A stretch of DNA of 36,257 nt, from contig PFOR01000021.1 in the NCBI GenBank assembly GCA_002792635.1, forward strand, positions 1 through 36,257, in the 5' to 3' direction. Numbering within the stretch: the first letter of the stretch is position 1; the number at the start of each line of letters is the position of its first letter. The translations under genes and the position numbers were made by a program. Positions 9,882 through 19,668 of the stretch are shown piece after piece. The stretch comes from Candidatus Pacearchaeota archaeon CG_4_10_14_0_2_um_filter_35_33 (GTDB lineage Archaea > Nanobdellota > Nanobdellia > Pacearchaeales > GW2011-AR1). The notes under the pieces were generated by a model, which had not been told where the DNA came from, searched no databases, and saw only the letters and a list, made by a program, of their open reading frames with translations.

Positions 9882-10601
9882 TTATTTATCAATTTCCACA
9901 AACTTATTCCTACCTTCACCAGAAATCTTTACTAGACCTTTTCTTTCCAACTCTCTAATATGTCTGGAAAAACTGGCTTTTGGAATCTCAGTCTTTCTCC
10001 TTAAATAAGAAGATTTTGTCTTTCCTGTTTCTTTAAGCTTTTCTAAAATCCATTTCTCTCTTTCATTTAAAATTCCTTGAACAGCTTTTATTTTGTCATT
10101 CTTTTCATCTTTATGGGTTCTTTCTTTCCTGGTTCTATGGCCCTCTTTAACTAATAAATATACTACAACTATTACCAAAATAGTTAAGATAACTAATAAC
10201 CCAAGGTTTGAATTATCCCCTATATTGCTCGCTTCAATAACATAATCTACTTCAACATACCCTACACCATAAATTACTATTTTGTCCTTGGATAAGGAAA
10301 TTTCTCCATTAGTATTCAATACTCTTGCCCCCTCAGGAAGAAATACCTGCATCTCGCTATCTGTGAGGGAAAATGAGAAGTTCCATATTTCTTCTGTTTT
10401 ACTTGTTAATTCCATTGTCTCCCCCCAAAGTTTTTCATTATCATAATTTATTCCAGAAGGAAGACCTTCTATAGCAGACTCATCGCTTTGTCCTAAAAAT
10501 AAGGCATTTCCTGTATCATCCAGGTTAATATTTAACGAAGTATAAGCCAGGCTATTGGGAATTACAAATATCATTAAAATCAATAAAACAAACTTTTTCA
10601 T
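9882..10601 (-). CDS. Membrane-anchored winged-helix transcriptional regulator
   Basis: Signal/TM plus C-terminal wHTH LNEREKWILEKLKETGKTKSSYLRRKTEIPKASFSRHIRELERKGLVKISGEG. Confidence 0.75.
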   Translation of the reverse strand: MKKFVLLILMIFVIPNSLAYTSLNINLDDTGNALFLGQSDESAIEGLPSGINYDNEKLWGETMELTSKTEEIWNFSFSLTDSEMQVFLPEGARVLNTNGEISLSKDKIVIYGVGYVEVDYVIEASNIGDNSNLGLLVILTILVIVVVYLLVKEGHRTRKERTHKDEKNDKIKAVQGILNEREKWILEKLKETGKTKSSYLRRKTEIPKASFSRHIRELERKGLVKISGEGRNKFVEIDK

Positions 10602-10635
10602 TTAAAATACAGATAAAACACTCTTAAATAATTAA

Positions 10636-10800
10636 CTACAAGTCTCTTGCTTGTAACGTCCTTCTTCCATTAAGCTTTGCCCTCGTTGCAGCATCTTCAA
10701 GCAACCTCAACACTTTTCTATTCAATGCCTCTGCAACATCTCCCGAGACACTCATATCGGGAACAGCTTCCTTTATCTTGCTTTTCACAATTATATCCAT
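10636..10800 (-). CDS. Short histone-fold / DUF1931-like protein (54 aa), absent from supplied ORF track
   Basis: MDIIVKSKIKEAVPDMSVSGDVAEALNRKVLRLLEDAATRAKLNGRRTLQARDL*; typical archaeal histone-fold ending R-R-T-L-Q-A-R-D-L. Confidence 0.75.
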   Translation of the reverse strand: MDIIVKSKIKEAVPDMSVSGDVAEALNRKVLRLLEDAATRAKLNGRRTLQARDL

Positions 10801-10811
10801 TTTACCTCCTT

Positions 10812-11063
10812 TCACCTCAAATAGGTAATATAAACAATGTACCCATCAACTATAAAGCCTAGTATTCCAATTAGGAATATCAAAAATCTAACCCAGTAAT
10901 CAAGTTTATTTCCAGATAACAGGACCCATCCAACAGCAATCAAAAAAATAAAAACTAACAATCCAAAGATATCAAAGAACTCAGGCTCTCTGCCACTAGT
11001 AATAAGGCCAACTGCCACTAAAACAGTAATTACTCCAATAATCCACATGGCTATTTTATTCAT
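10812..11063 (-). CDS. Small multi-TM membrane protein
   Basis: 83 aa, mostly hydrophobic. Confidence 0.55.
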   Translation of the reverse strand: MNKIAMWIIGVITVLVAVGLITSGREPEFFDIFGLLVFIFLIAVGWVLLSGNKLDYWVRFLIFLIGILGFIVDGYIVYITYLR

Positions 11064-11079
11064 TTTACTTTAAAACCTT

Positions 11080-11876
11080 GTTAACCTTCTTCTTAAATTT
11101 TTTCTCTAACTTATCAGACTCTTTTTTAGCCGCGATAAATTTCTTCTTGGCATTTTCATAACCATTCTCCTTTCCTATTCTTTTCCAAATCTCTTCCTTG
11201 TGAAAAATCCCCTTTTCTCTAAACACTCTGTTAGAACACTCTCCTGTGCCATATCCGTTTTATTTATCACGGCTTTCCTAAAATCAGGAGAGTAAATTCC
11301 CACAACAACCCCATAAACTACTAGCTTCTTCCCTTTTTTCTTGGCATAAAATTCAGATAGCCTTGCTTTAGTATAATTATCTTCCACTCTAAAATATTTT
11401 TTTAACCATGCAGAAATCTTTATGTCAAGGTTGCCGATGCAGAAAACCATGTACTTTAGTGCATGGATGAATGCAACCTTGAGCATCCAAAAGTTCAAAC
11501 AAACCCCACACTTTAATGGAGTAAAACACAAGAACTTTTTGATCTTATAAAATTCAAAAATATTTTTTCTTATTGCGTATTCATTAGTCCTAAAAGCTTT
11601 TCCAATTGGCACATCTTTTTATTTCAGAATCAAATTTCTTAACTTCTGATGTCCCCTCTAAGAGAAATGTTATTGTGAATGTTCTTGATACTCTTTTTTA
11701 TCAATCAAATGAGCCAATCTCACTTCATTGTTATGGACCAAAACTTTAGAATTTATTTTACCATACTTCTCTTCTAAAACATCTGTATGCAATCTATCAA
11801 CTAACGGAAAGTGTTCCATCATCAATGAAAAAATTTTCTTTAAATATTTTTCAATAGCTTTAAATAGGCATTTCAA
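11080..11876 (-). pseudogene. Broken gene, apparently one ancestral CDS spread over ORFs 11670..11876, 11175..11612 and a downstream frame
   Basis: Readable pieces in successive frames: VRLAHLIDKK / RVSRTFTITFLLEGTSEVKKFDSEIK / KDVPIGKAFRTNEYAIRKNIFEFYKIKK ... WLKKYFRVEDNYTKARLSEFYAKKKGKKLVVYGVVVGIYSPDFRKAVINK / EKGIFHKEEIWKRIGKENGYENAKKKFIAAKKESDKLEKKFKKKVNKVLK*. Confidence 0.5.
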
Positions 11877-11887
11877 GCTCTATTTGT

Positions 11888-12148
11888 ATGAAAAACCTGA
11901 AAAGATTAGCAATAGCATCTATGTTAGCTTTAAGCTCATGCACATCAATAACAGGAAACAAAAACTATCAATTCACAGATAAGGCGCACGATTATTTAAA
12001 TAATTTTGCAGAACAACAAGGCCATGCTCCAACAGACAAAGATTATCTAATATTCGCAAAAAATGCAGACGCCAATCAAGACGGAATAATCGATTTGGAA
12101 GAAGCTAAGATAGGCTTAGAAGGGTTGATAATCTCAGCAGGAAATTAA
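11888..12148 (+). CDS. Putative lipoprotein with EF-hand
   Basis: Lipobox-like ALSSC; DANQDGIIDLEE EF-hand loop. Confidence 0.65.
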   Translation: MKNLKRLAIASMLALSSCTSITGNKNYQFTDKAHDYLNNFAEQQGHAPTDKDYLIFAKNADANQDGIIDLEEAKIGLEGLIISAGN

Positions 12149-12924
12149 GTTTTCCCATATTTTTCTTTATCGAATAAACAAGCACATAGTCCTGGGTCTC
12201 CACCAATTCTTGTACAAATTCCATTACCTTCGCATTCATCTCCCGTCTCTTTTCCAATACATTCTGTCGCCCCATTAGGATTATTACAAGCCTTGTTAGG
12301 GTCGCTCGGCTCAGGCCATTCTCCCAGGGGGTTATACTCTCCATCAGCACAATGTGCTAATCCAGTGGTTGAAGAAATGCATTGTCCAGAGTTACAACAA
12401 ATGTTAAAATCTTTTCCAGAACATAATTCTTGGTTTTTCGGACATTTTTGAGAGTTACAGGCAGATACTCCAAATCCAATGTTTTTACATGATTGTCCCT
12501 TTCTACAACACAACGTTGGATTATTTCCACAGGTTGTCCCTCCAGATTTTTCACAAATCGAATCATTATAGTCGCATCTTGCATGCCCTCTTAGTTCTGT
12601 ACACTCTTCGTTAACTCTTGTACAACAAGTATTGCTCTTTTTACCTTTACATAGAAACTCCTGAGGAACATCACAAAGTGACTCACTTGTTGGAGAGCAC
12701 CACGCTATTTTTCTCCCAAATCCCGTATATTTTTTACACTCCCAACCGGGTTGACAGCAGGCCACAGAATCTCCATTTCTGCATTCCTTAGTTGTCGGAG
12801 GGCATACGTCTTCTTCTGAGGAAAAAACCACATTTTCCGAGTACAAAATGTACACAAGAAAGATTAATGAAAGTAGAATAAGGACACTAATCAAAATCCT
12901 TTTAGATATCTTAACCTTCTTCAT
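12145..12924 (-). CDS. Secreted protein with four tandem CC-containing Cys-rich (knottin/granulin-like) repeats
   Basis: Repeats CRNGDSVACCQPGWEC, CKGKKSNTCCTRVNEEC, CGNNPTLCCRKGQSC, CSGKDFNICCNSGQC; N-terminal TM/signal. Confidence 0.7.
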   Translation of the reverse strand: MKKVKISKRILISVLILLSLIFLVYILYSENVVFSSEEDVCPPTTKECRNGDSVACCQPGWECKKYTGFGRKIAWCSPTSESLCDVPQEFLCKGKKSNTCCTRVNEECTELRGHARCDYNDSICEKSGGTTCGNNPTLCCRKGQSCKNIGFGVSACNSQKCPKNQELCSGKDFNICCNSGQCISSTTGLAHCADGEYNPLGEWPEPSDPNKACNNPNGATECIGKETGDECEGNGICTRIGGDPGLCACLFDKEKYGKT

Positions 12925-12950
12925 AATTAGATGAAATAACTAACATTTAA

Positions 12951-14435
12951 TTACTTTTTCTCTTCAACAGGCTTCATAAATGGAAATAATATAACATCCC
13001 TTATAGATTCCTGTCCTGTAATTAACATAATCATTCTATCAATTCCCAGTCCAATCCCTCCTGTAGGAGGCATTCCAATCTCTAATGCATTTACAAAATC
13101 CTCATCATGCGGATTCGCCTCATCATCACCCTCTTCCAAATACCTTTCCTGCTCTTTCAATAATGTTCTCTGCAAAACAGGATTATTCAATTCAGAGTAT
13201 GCATTCCCAAGTTCAGCACCCATACAAAATGGCTCAAACCTTTCTATTAATCGGCAAAGTTTGTCATTCCTATGTAATTTACATAAGGGAGTAGTTTCTA
13301 AAGGATGGTCTAAAATAAAAGTTGGCTGTTCTAACTTTTCCTCACAAAAATGTTCAAATATGGATTGCACAGCCCATCCCCAGGTATCTCCCTTCTTTTC
13401 AACACCTTTCTTCTTGATAAAATCAAACAACTCTTTGTCAGTAAGATTCTCAACATCTATTCCAACAAATTTCTTTATTGCCTGGGACATAGTCATCCTC
13501 TTCCAAGGTTTCTTAAAATCTATAGTCTTGCCTCTAAACTTAACTTTTGTAGTCCCAATAGTTTTTTTCATAACATAAATCCATAAATCTTCAAACAATT
13601 CCATCATATCCTTATAATCAGCATATGCCTGATAGATTTCCATCATTGTAAATTCTGGATTGTGCCATCTGTCAATCCCTTCATTTCTGAAATTCCTTGC
13701 AATTGTGAAGACTTTTTCATAACCTCCAACAATTAATCTTTTCAAATACAATTCAGGAGAAATTGCAAGGTACAAATCCATGTCCAATGCATTTAAGTGA
13801 GTCTTAAACGGCTTCGCCGATGCCCCGCCATAAATCGTCTGTAAATACGGAGTATCAACTTCATTAAATTTCCTTTTCTTCATAAAATCTCTAATTGCAT
13901 CCAACGCTTTCTCCCTAATATCAAACACTTTTTTCACATCTGGACTAACAATCAAATCCAAATATCTCTTCCTGTATCTCTCTTCCTTGTCTTTTAGCCC
14001 ATGCCACTTCTCCGGAAGAGACAATATAGATTTACTTAACAAATCAAAGGTTTTAACAATAACACTCAATTCTCCTCTTTTTGTTCTGAATATCTGGCCT
14101 TCAACACCAATAAAATCCCCAGCATCAATATATTTTTTCATAAATTTCCTAAATTTTTCAGGGGTTTCTTTTTCTTGGAGCATTATCTGTATCTCTCCTG
14201 TTCCATCTCTTAAAACACCAAATCCTATTTTTCCTAAATCTCTAAAACTCATCAACCTCCCAGCAATCTTTGCCTTTCCAGACTTCTTCCCCTTAGCAAG
14301 CCCCCTATATTTTTCTTGTAAATCTCCTGCATAATCTTTTTTATCAAATTTATGAGGATAAGGGTTTATTCCAGATTCTTTCAGTTCTTTTAGCTTTCTA
14401 AGCCTTTCACTAATGATCTGGTCTTTCCTTCCCAT
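12951..14435 (-). CDS. lysS: Class II lysyl-tRNA synthetase
   Basis: YRKRYLDLIVSPDVKKVF, TPYLQTIYGGASAKPFKTHLNALDMDLYLAISPELYLKRLIVGGYEKVFTIARNFRNEGIDRWHNPEFTMMEIYQAYADY, GLGIDRMIMLITGQESIRDVILFP. Confidence 0.95.
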   Translation of the reverse strand: MGRKDQIISERLRKLKELKESGINPYPHKFDKKDYAGDLQEKYRGLAKGKKSGKAKIAGRLMSFRDLGKIGFGVLRDGTGEIQIMLQEKETPEKFRKFMKKYIDAGDFIGVEGQIFRTKRGELSVIVKTFDLLSKSILSLPEKWHGLKDKEERYRKRYLDLIVSPDVKKVFDIREKALDAIRDFMKKRKFNEVDTPYLQTIYGGASAKPFKTHLNALDMDLYLAISPELYLKRLIVGGYEKVFTIARNFRNEGIDRWHNPEFTMMEIYQAYADYKDMMELFEDLWIYVMKKTIGTTKVKFRGKTIDFKKPWKRMTMSQAIKKFVGIDVENLTDKELFDFIKKKGVEKKGDTWGWAVQSIFEHFCEEKLEQPTFILDHPLETTPLCKLHRNDKLCRLIERFEPFCMGAELGNAYSELNNPVLQRTLLKEQERYLEEGDDEANPHDEDFVNALEIGMPPTGGIGLGIDRMIMLITGQESIRDVILFPFMKPVEEKK

Positions 14436-14474
14436 CCCCCATCTAAAAAAGTTATATTTAAATAATTATGGAAA

Positions 14475-14918
14475 TCACCTCATAGAGATAGGGCCATTGT
14501 TCTCCGGCTTACATGCGCATTCAAAAATTAGGTCGTAACACAAGGCACAATCCATATCAATTTTTATTTTTCCTTCACTATCTTTATACGCCTCACAAGT
14601 GTCTGGAGGGTATACTTCTTCATCACTCATCCATTTTTTTCTACAAGGGGCTTCAGCATGACACTGAGAAGGAATTTTGTCCAAATTTTTTACGGCTCTC
14701 TTACACTTTAATTCATCTGTCTTATTTTTAAATTTTTCACATGCTTTGTTACACGCATCAACCATATTTGGAGTCAACTTAATATCAGGACTTCCTATCC
14801 AACACCCATCCCCCTTTGCATTTGTTACAGGAGCAAACAAAACACTCTTCTGCCATATCAAAACAGCAACCACAACTAATATAATAATCCCAATAACAAC
14901 CAACCATTTCCTTTCCAT
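14475..14918 (-). CDS. Secreted/membrane-anchored Cys-rich protein
   Basis: 147 aa; N-terminal TM WLVVIGIIILVVVAVLIW. Confidence 0.6.
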   Translation of the reverse strand: MERKWLVVIGIIILVVVAVLIWQKSVLFAPVTNAKGDGCWIGSPDIKLTPNMVDACNKACEKFKNKTDELKCKRAVKNLDKIPSQCHAEAPCRKKWMSDEEVYPPDTCEAYKDSEGKIKIDMDCALCYDLIFECACKPENNGPISMR

Positions 14919-15017
14919 ACCTTTTTTAAATATTCAATGTTTATATATTTTAGCAATTCCCAAGTAAAAACTAACCTTTATATAGCGTATTTTCTTTGGC
15001 AAATTAGGAGGGAAAAA

Positions 15018-15206
15018 ATGGAATGTAAAACATGTGGCAATGAATCAGATAACGTCTGCGAAGGATGTGGAAACTGCGATAGCTGTGGATGTAAGTGTGA
15101 GGGATCCGCAGAAGAAAAAACAGACGAAACTTCAGGAGAAACAAAGACTGAAGAAACTCCAGCAGAAGACGCTTCTGAAGACACAGAAGAAACAAAAGAG
15201 GAGTAA
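15018..15206 (+). CDS. Small Cys-rich (zinc-ribbon-like) acidic-tail protein
   Basis: SD-like GGAGGG before ATG at 15018; MECKTCGNESDNVCEGCGNCDSCGCKCEG. Confidence 0.6.
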   Translation: MECKTCGNESDNVCEGCGNCDSCGCKCEGSAEEKTDETSGETKTEETPAEDASEDTEETKEE

Positions 15207-15238
15207 ATTTTACTTCTTATTTTTCTTATTTTTCCATT

Positions 15239-15514
15239 TTATATTTTTAATATCTTAAATTCAGAAAATCCTTGAAAATTAGAATCCCTTTCCTCAACAT
15301 CCCTTATCATAGAATGTTCAGGCCCTCTCTTGCATAGAGCAGCCATTTTTTTAACAGCTTCAATATCTCCTTCAATAAATATCTCTATCCTTCTATCTTC
15401 AAGAGTCCTGACAAATCCCCTAACTCCCAATTTATCAGCATTCTCCTTTATGAATGCATTAAAGAATATCGGTTGAACGCTTCCAGTTACGAAGAATCTT
15501 TTGCTTTTCTTCAT
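15239..15514 (-). CDS. Acylphosphatase-like protein, catalytic motifs degenerate
   Basis: GSVQPIFFNAFIKENADKLGVRGFVRTLEDRRIEIFIEGD matches acylphosphatase layout. Confidence 0.75.
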   Translation of the reverse strand: MKKSKRFFVTGSVQPIFFNAFIKENADKLGVRGFVRTLEDRRIEIFIEGDIEAVKKMAALCKRGPEHSMIRDVEERDSNFQGFSEFKILKI

Positions 15515-16284
15515 CTCTCTATCAATTCACCCACACTTTTATCTTTATCCCTTTCCTCTGAAAGAGTATCATCTAGCAATTTCAAATATCCTATCTCCTT
15601 CCAGTCAAATCCAAGTAATCTAGCTCCTTGTTTGTCCATCTCTAATGGTTGTCCGGCTAAGATATATCCATGTTCAGAAGCGTCAATTAATGCAAAATCA
15701 GGCATCTTACAAAGATTAATATCATGCACGGAGTACTTCAGGTTCCACTTCCTTATTTTATTCTTTCCTGTCGAAAAGAATCCCTTATAATGTCTAGCAG
15801 GAAATGCACCAATCATGTTGCTTAAAGCTCCTGCCATCTCAAATTCATCATCCCCTTTCAACACAGGCAAGGATACCAGAAACGCATCCTTCAATACAGA
15901 AGGATAATAGATATTATCAAATCTCAAAAACTCTGGATTCCCAACGCTCTCAAAGTCAGTATTATTCAAATCTATCAATCCTACTCCATATTTCTCAGAT
16001 AAACGCCTATATCCAAACTCGTCAAAAATATCATCTGTACTGTGGCCATCACATCCTTCAGCAATAAAGACCTCACTTCCAGGGTTCTTATTCTCCATGC
16101 AATATTTAAGGATAGTTTCAACAAATTCAATGCCTGTGCTAGCCCCTTTAATTCCCTTCATTAAGTCAGGTTTTAACACAATAGACTCATGTTTTTTTAT
16201 TTCCTTATCAAAACCTATCAACTTTAACAATTTAGGAATAGTTTCCTGATAATTACCAAACTTAACAGACACTCCTTTTACCAT
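15511..16284 (-). CDS. DUF362-like protein
   Basis: SIVLKPDLMKG...EVFIAEGCDGHSTDDIFDEFGY...VSLPVLKGDDEFEMAGALSNMIGAFP...LIDASEHGYILAGQP. Confidence 0.75.
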   Translation of the reverse strand: MVKGVSVKFGNYQETIPKLLKLIGFDKEIKKHESIVLKPDLMKGIKGASTGIEFVETILKYCMENKNPGSEVFIAEGCDGHSTDDIFDEFGYRRLSEKYGVGLIDLNNTDFESVGNPEFLRFDNIYYPSVLKDAFLVSLPVLKGDDEFEMAGALSNMIGAFPARHYKGFFSTGKNKIRKWNLKYSVHDINLCKMPDFALIDASEHGYILAGQPLEMDKQGARLLGFDWKEIGYLKLLDDTLSEERDKDKSVGELIER

Positions 16285-16331
16285 CCTACTTCTCAGAATA
16301 ACGGGTTTTTAATGATTATTATACTATAAAA

Positions 16332-16946
16332 TCACAGTTTTCCAGCTTCTTCTCTTCTATCAACCTCATTATTCACAATCGCAATTGTCTGAGAAGCAAA
16401 ATACGTCTTTTTTCCAATAGAAACAGGTTTGCAGATTTTCTTTAGTCTCTTTAATTCCTTGGCTGGAAGCCCAAGGTGATCTCCAATTATGAAAACAGGA
16501 TTCTCCCTTATTTTTTCTTCTCTTATATCCTGGCCTTTTCCATCCAATATATACAGGTTCCTTCCTTCATCAGACATCTCCTTTACAATTTTCATGAAAC
16601 TCTTCTTTTCAATCCAATATCCTGGAAAAACTTCATTTCTAATTCCTGGCTTATACTTGTATAACATCCTCTTTATAACCCAGCCGACATCCTTCTTACT
16701 TAAGTATATTTTATCCATGCCTGTTTTTCCCTCAGTTTTTGGTAATAATTCCAAATGCTTTTCTGGATCTGGAGGTCCAGCAAAACACAAATTTAATTTG
16801 ACATCATCTCTAAAACCATGACTCAAGAAAAAAGTAGCAATTACACTATGGATGACAATATCTAATCTTCCAGACTTCATTAAATCATCTTTAATGTATT
16901 TGCCAGATGTTGGAGCAGTTCTTGAGTAATATATGAATTCCCTCAT
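16332..16946 (-). CDS. trmY: tRNA (pseudouridine-54 N1)-methyltransferase TrmY-like (DUF358)
   Basis: MREFIYYSRTAPTSG...GRLDIVIHSVIATFFLSHGFRDDV...FIIGDHLGLP. Confidence 0.82.
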   Translation of the reverse strand: MREFIYYSRTAPTSGKYIKDDLMKSGRLDIVIHSVIATFFLSHGFRDDVKLNLCFAGPPDPEKHLELLPKTEGKTGMDKIYLSKKDVGWVIKRMLYKYKPGIRNEVFPGYWIEKKSFMKIVKEMSDEGRNLYILDGKGQDIREEKIRENPVFIIGDHLGLPAKELKRLKKICKPVSIGKKTYFASQTIAIVNNEVDRREEAGKL

Positions 16947-16994
16947 AATTAATTGAAAAACACATAGCTTTTAATTTTATCTACCATCAAAATG

Positions 16995-18392
16995 TCAACC
17001 GGCCACATTTCCTCCGGAATTTCCTGCATTGCTTTTGTTCAGCCCACTTAATTCCAATTCAAAAAAGTCAAGTCTATTGTAAATCATTTCACTATTTCCA
17101 CTCGTTATGTCAGTCATCAGCCCAAAAATCCCTTTCTTAAACTCAGAAGAATATTTCTTCTTAAATGTCATAGGATTGTAAGCTCTTATGTATCTCTCTG
17201 AATCTTTGCTTTCTTTGTAGTTTAGCTTCGTCCAGTTTTTTCCAAAATCAATTGTTTTCCAGAATGTTAATTGCCCATCTTCTGGCGCAGCAACAAAAAT
17301 ATCTTCATCAAATTCTCCAAGCGAACCCCCAATATCATATGGGTAATTTTTCCCAGATTGTACCAGATGTGGTCTGAAATTATCCCTACTTGAGGCAAAA
17401 TAAAATCCTTTTTGAGGCAAATTACCTAAACTAGACATGGCTCCTAAACTAGGATCTGCACTAAAAAGAACATTTATTTCTCCCTTAGACTCCATAATAT
17501 CAAGGTTCAAACATCCTTGACCTGTATAAGTCCCATCAAGATACTTTTCATCAACTTTACATAACGTTGCTTTTTCCCAGCTTTTTCCATTATCTTGAGA
17601 TTTATGGATATCTACTTGTCTATAGATATATTTTCCTATATCAAAACTTCTCCAAACAGTAGAAGAAACATAGATATCATTTCCTAATGTCGCTATGCTT
17701 GTATATCCTGTACCTTCCTCAGCATTAACATTGTCTCTGTCTGTGGGAATCTCACTGCCCCTATTCCATTCTCCAGTAATCAGATTAAAATTAGCAAGAA
17801 CAAGTCCACTCGGAATATCGTTTTGCATAGCATATATTGTCAGCAAAATTTGATTTCTTTCAGGATGTAAAGCAATTGAATATCTTTCAGTACAAACATA
17901 ATAATCTAGGGGCCAAATCCCAGAAGTATCAATTTCACCAATAGTGCCATCTAGTGAAACAGTATAATGTTTTATATTCCCTCCAGAATCACACCCCTCT
18001 TGCCCTGCAATCTCTTCAGGATAAATAATATGCAATTTCTCATCATCAGCAACCATTACAGGAGCCGTACGTGCAGGACCAAACTTAACTCCCGGAACTT
18101 TCCTCCAGACTTCATTTTCATTTCTGTACTTCAAATCGAAAAGAAGTTTTTTCCCAGAAGTAGAATCTTCTCTAATCTCAAGAGCAAATATCTTACCACC
18201 TAACATAGCAATCCTCGAAGAACCAGGAGACCAAGTATCCATTTTATTGTATGTGTACCTCTCAACAGAAATTTGCTCAATATCAATTTCATTTCCAGGA
18301 GGTCCAAATTTCACTTGAGCAAAAGAAAAAATAAACCCCCCTATTAGAATAATTAAAACACCAATAACCGCCCAATATGATTTTTTCATCAA
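16995..18392 (-). CDS. Secreted sialidase/BNR beta-propeller-like protein
   Basis: Signal peptide; BNR-like motifs SQDNGKSWEKA, TIDFGKNWTKL. Confidence 0.65.
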   Translation of the reverse strand: MMKKSYWAVIGVLIILIGGFIFSFAQVKFGPPGNEIDIEQISVERYTYNKMDTWSPGSSRIAMLGGKIFALEIREDSTSGKKLLFDLKYRNENEVWRKVPGVKFGPARTAPVMVADDEKLHIIYPEEIAGQEGCDSGGNIKHYTVSLDGTIGEIDTSGIWPLDYYVCTERYSIALHPERNQILLTIYAMQNDIPSGLVLANFNLITGEWNRGSEIPTDRDNVNAEEGTGYTSIATLGNDIYVSSTVWRSFDIGKYIYRQVDIHKSQDNGKSWEKATLCKVDEKYLDGTYTGQGCLNLDIMESKGEINVLFSADPSLGAMSSLGNLPQKGFYFASSRDNFRPHLVQSGKNYPYDIGGSLGEFDEDIFVAAPEDGQLTFWKTIDFGKNWTKLNYKESKDSERYIRAYNPMTFKKKYSSEFKKGIFGLMTDITSGNSEMIYNRLDFFELELSGLNKSNAGNSGGNVAG

Positions 18393-18465
18393 TGGTAAAG
18401 ATTAACATTATTTATAAGCTTTTTTCAATCGTTAATAATAAAGATACCATTTTCTTAAAATAGCG

Positions 18466-18918
18466 ATGACAGTGATAGAGGCAATTTTTTCATATGTGGC
18501 TACTCATCCGGTAATCGTCCCATTCTTAGGTGGAATCTTCGGAGGCGAAGAAGCCATGGTGTTGCTAGCACGTTTATCTAAACAGGGAATCCTTCCATTC
18601 TGGTCAGCGTTCATCTTTTTCACAATCGGAGTTGTATTCATTTTCTTATTCAAACATTCAGGGAAAGTCAAAAAGTTCTGGACAAAAGGTCTGCATCCAG
18701 ACGAAATTATAGACAAAAGCAGATGTTTTTACTATAATCTAATGCCCACTATGTCCATAGGCCTGATTCAGAAAATAAACAAAAAACTAAAGAAAAGCTA
18801 CAAAAAAATAACCTGTCCTTGTTTAGTCCTTTACTCAAAATACGAATTAGTTGCGGACTGGAGGGCTATCAGAAAAAACAGAATTTGGAGTTTTAGATGG
18901 GGGGATATTTTTGGTTAA
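18466..18918 (+). CDS. DedA/SNARE-associated-like membrane protein, possibly truncated
   Basis: N-terminal FLGGIFGGEEAMVLLARLSKQGILPFWSAFIFFTIGVV resembles DedA; C-terminal part poorly matching. Confidence 0.5.
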   Translation: MTVIEAIFSYVATHPVIVPFLGGIFGGEEAMVLLARLSKQGILPFWSAFIFFTIGVVFIFLFKHSGKVKKFWTKGLHPDEIIDKSRCFYYNLMPTMSIGLIQKINKKLKKSYKKITCPCLVLYSKYELVADWRAIRKNRIWSFRWGDIFG

Positions 18919-19071
18919 GGGAAAGATTTAATTATAAAGAATATTTAGTGAGGGTATGAGTTTATTTAGATTTAATATAAGGGAGAATACGAAACTGAAA
19001 GAAATCCAGAAACAACCCTTAGTTCATAAGTTTTAAAAGGTTCCCAAGATTAACTTATTCAAGTAAACAAA

Positions 19072-19668
19072 ATGGGAGCGATAGATTTAATAGTCAACCT
19101 TTTTGGAGCTTACTCTTATCTTCTTTATTTCATAGCCGGGTTGTTCACCGGAGAAGCAGGAATTGTCTTTCTGATGGTGTTAGTTGTTCATGGAACAATA
19201 CCTTTTCTACCAATGATTCTATTATTTTTGCTTGGAGCATTAGTTATAGATATTGTCATATATATAATTGCGACAAAAGGATTATCCAAACTAAAGAAAT
19301 ACCATCTAATTTCAAAGGGCTCTGAAAAACTTGGAATGGTCATTGACAAGTATGTAAGGGGAAATGAGTTTTATGCTATTTTAATTGCCAAATTCCTCCA
19401 AGGAACAAACCTCGTTTTGCTTGTTTATCTAAGCGTAGAAAAACTAGACTACAAAAAATACATCAAATACGATCTCTTAGCCACGTTAATTTGGATTACA
19501 GAGATGGCCATAATCGGATGGCTCGTAGGTCAAGGATTCAAAATCGTGCTTACAGTCTTCAAGAGCATACAACTCGCAATATTATTTTTAATTGTAGTTT
19601 TGGTTATTCTTTATTTTATCCAAAAATGGTTAGACAAGAAATTTAAATCAGAAATAAAAATTAAATGA
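19072..19668 (+). CDS. DedA-family-like membrane protein
   Basis: LFTGEAGIVFLMVLVVHGTIPF ... multiple TM segments. Confidence 0.65.
   Translation: MGAIDLIVNLFGAYSYLLYFIAGLFTGEAGIVFLMVLVVHGTIPFLPMILLFLLGALVIDIVIYIIATKGLSKLKKYHLISKGSEKLGMVIDKYVRGNEFYAILIAKFLQGTNLVLLVYLSVEKLDYKKYIKYDLLATLIWITEMAIIGWLVGQGFKIVLTVFKSIQLAILFLIVVLVILYFIQKWLDKKFKSEIKIK

Noticed and set aside
13085-14334. Plus-strand ORFs inside lysS
   Set aside because: Antisense shadows of the strongly supported lysS gene.
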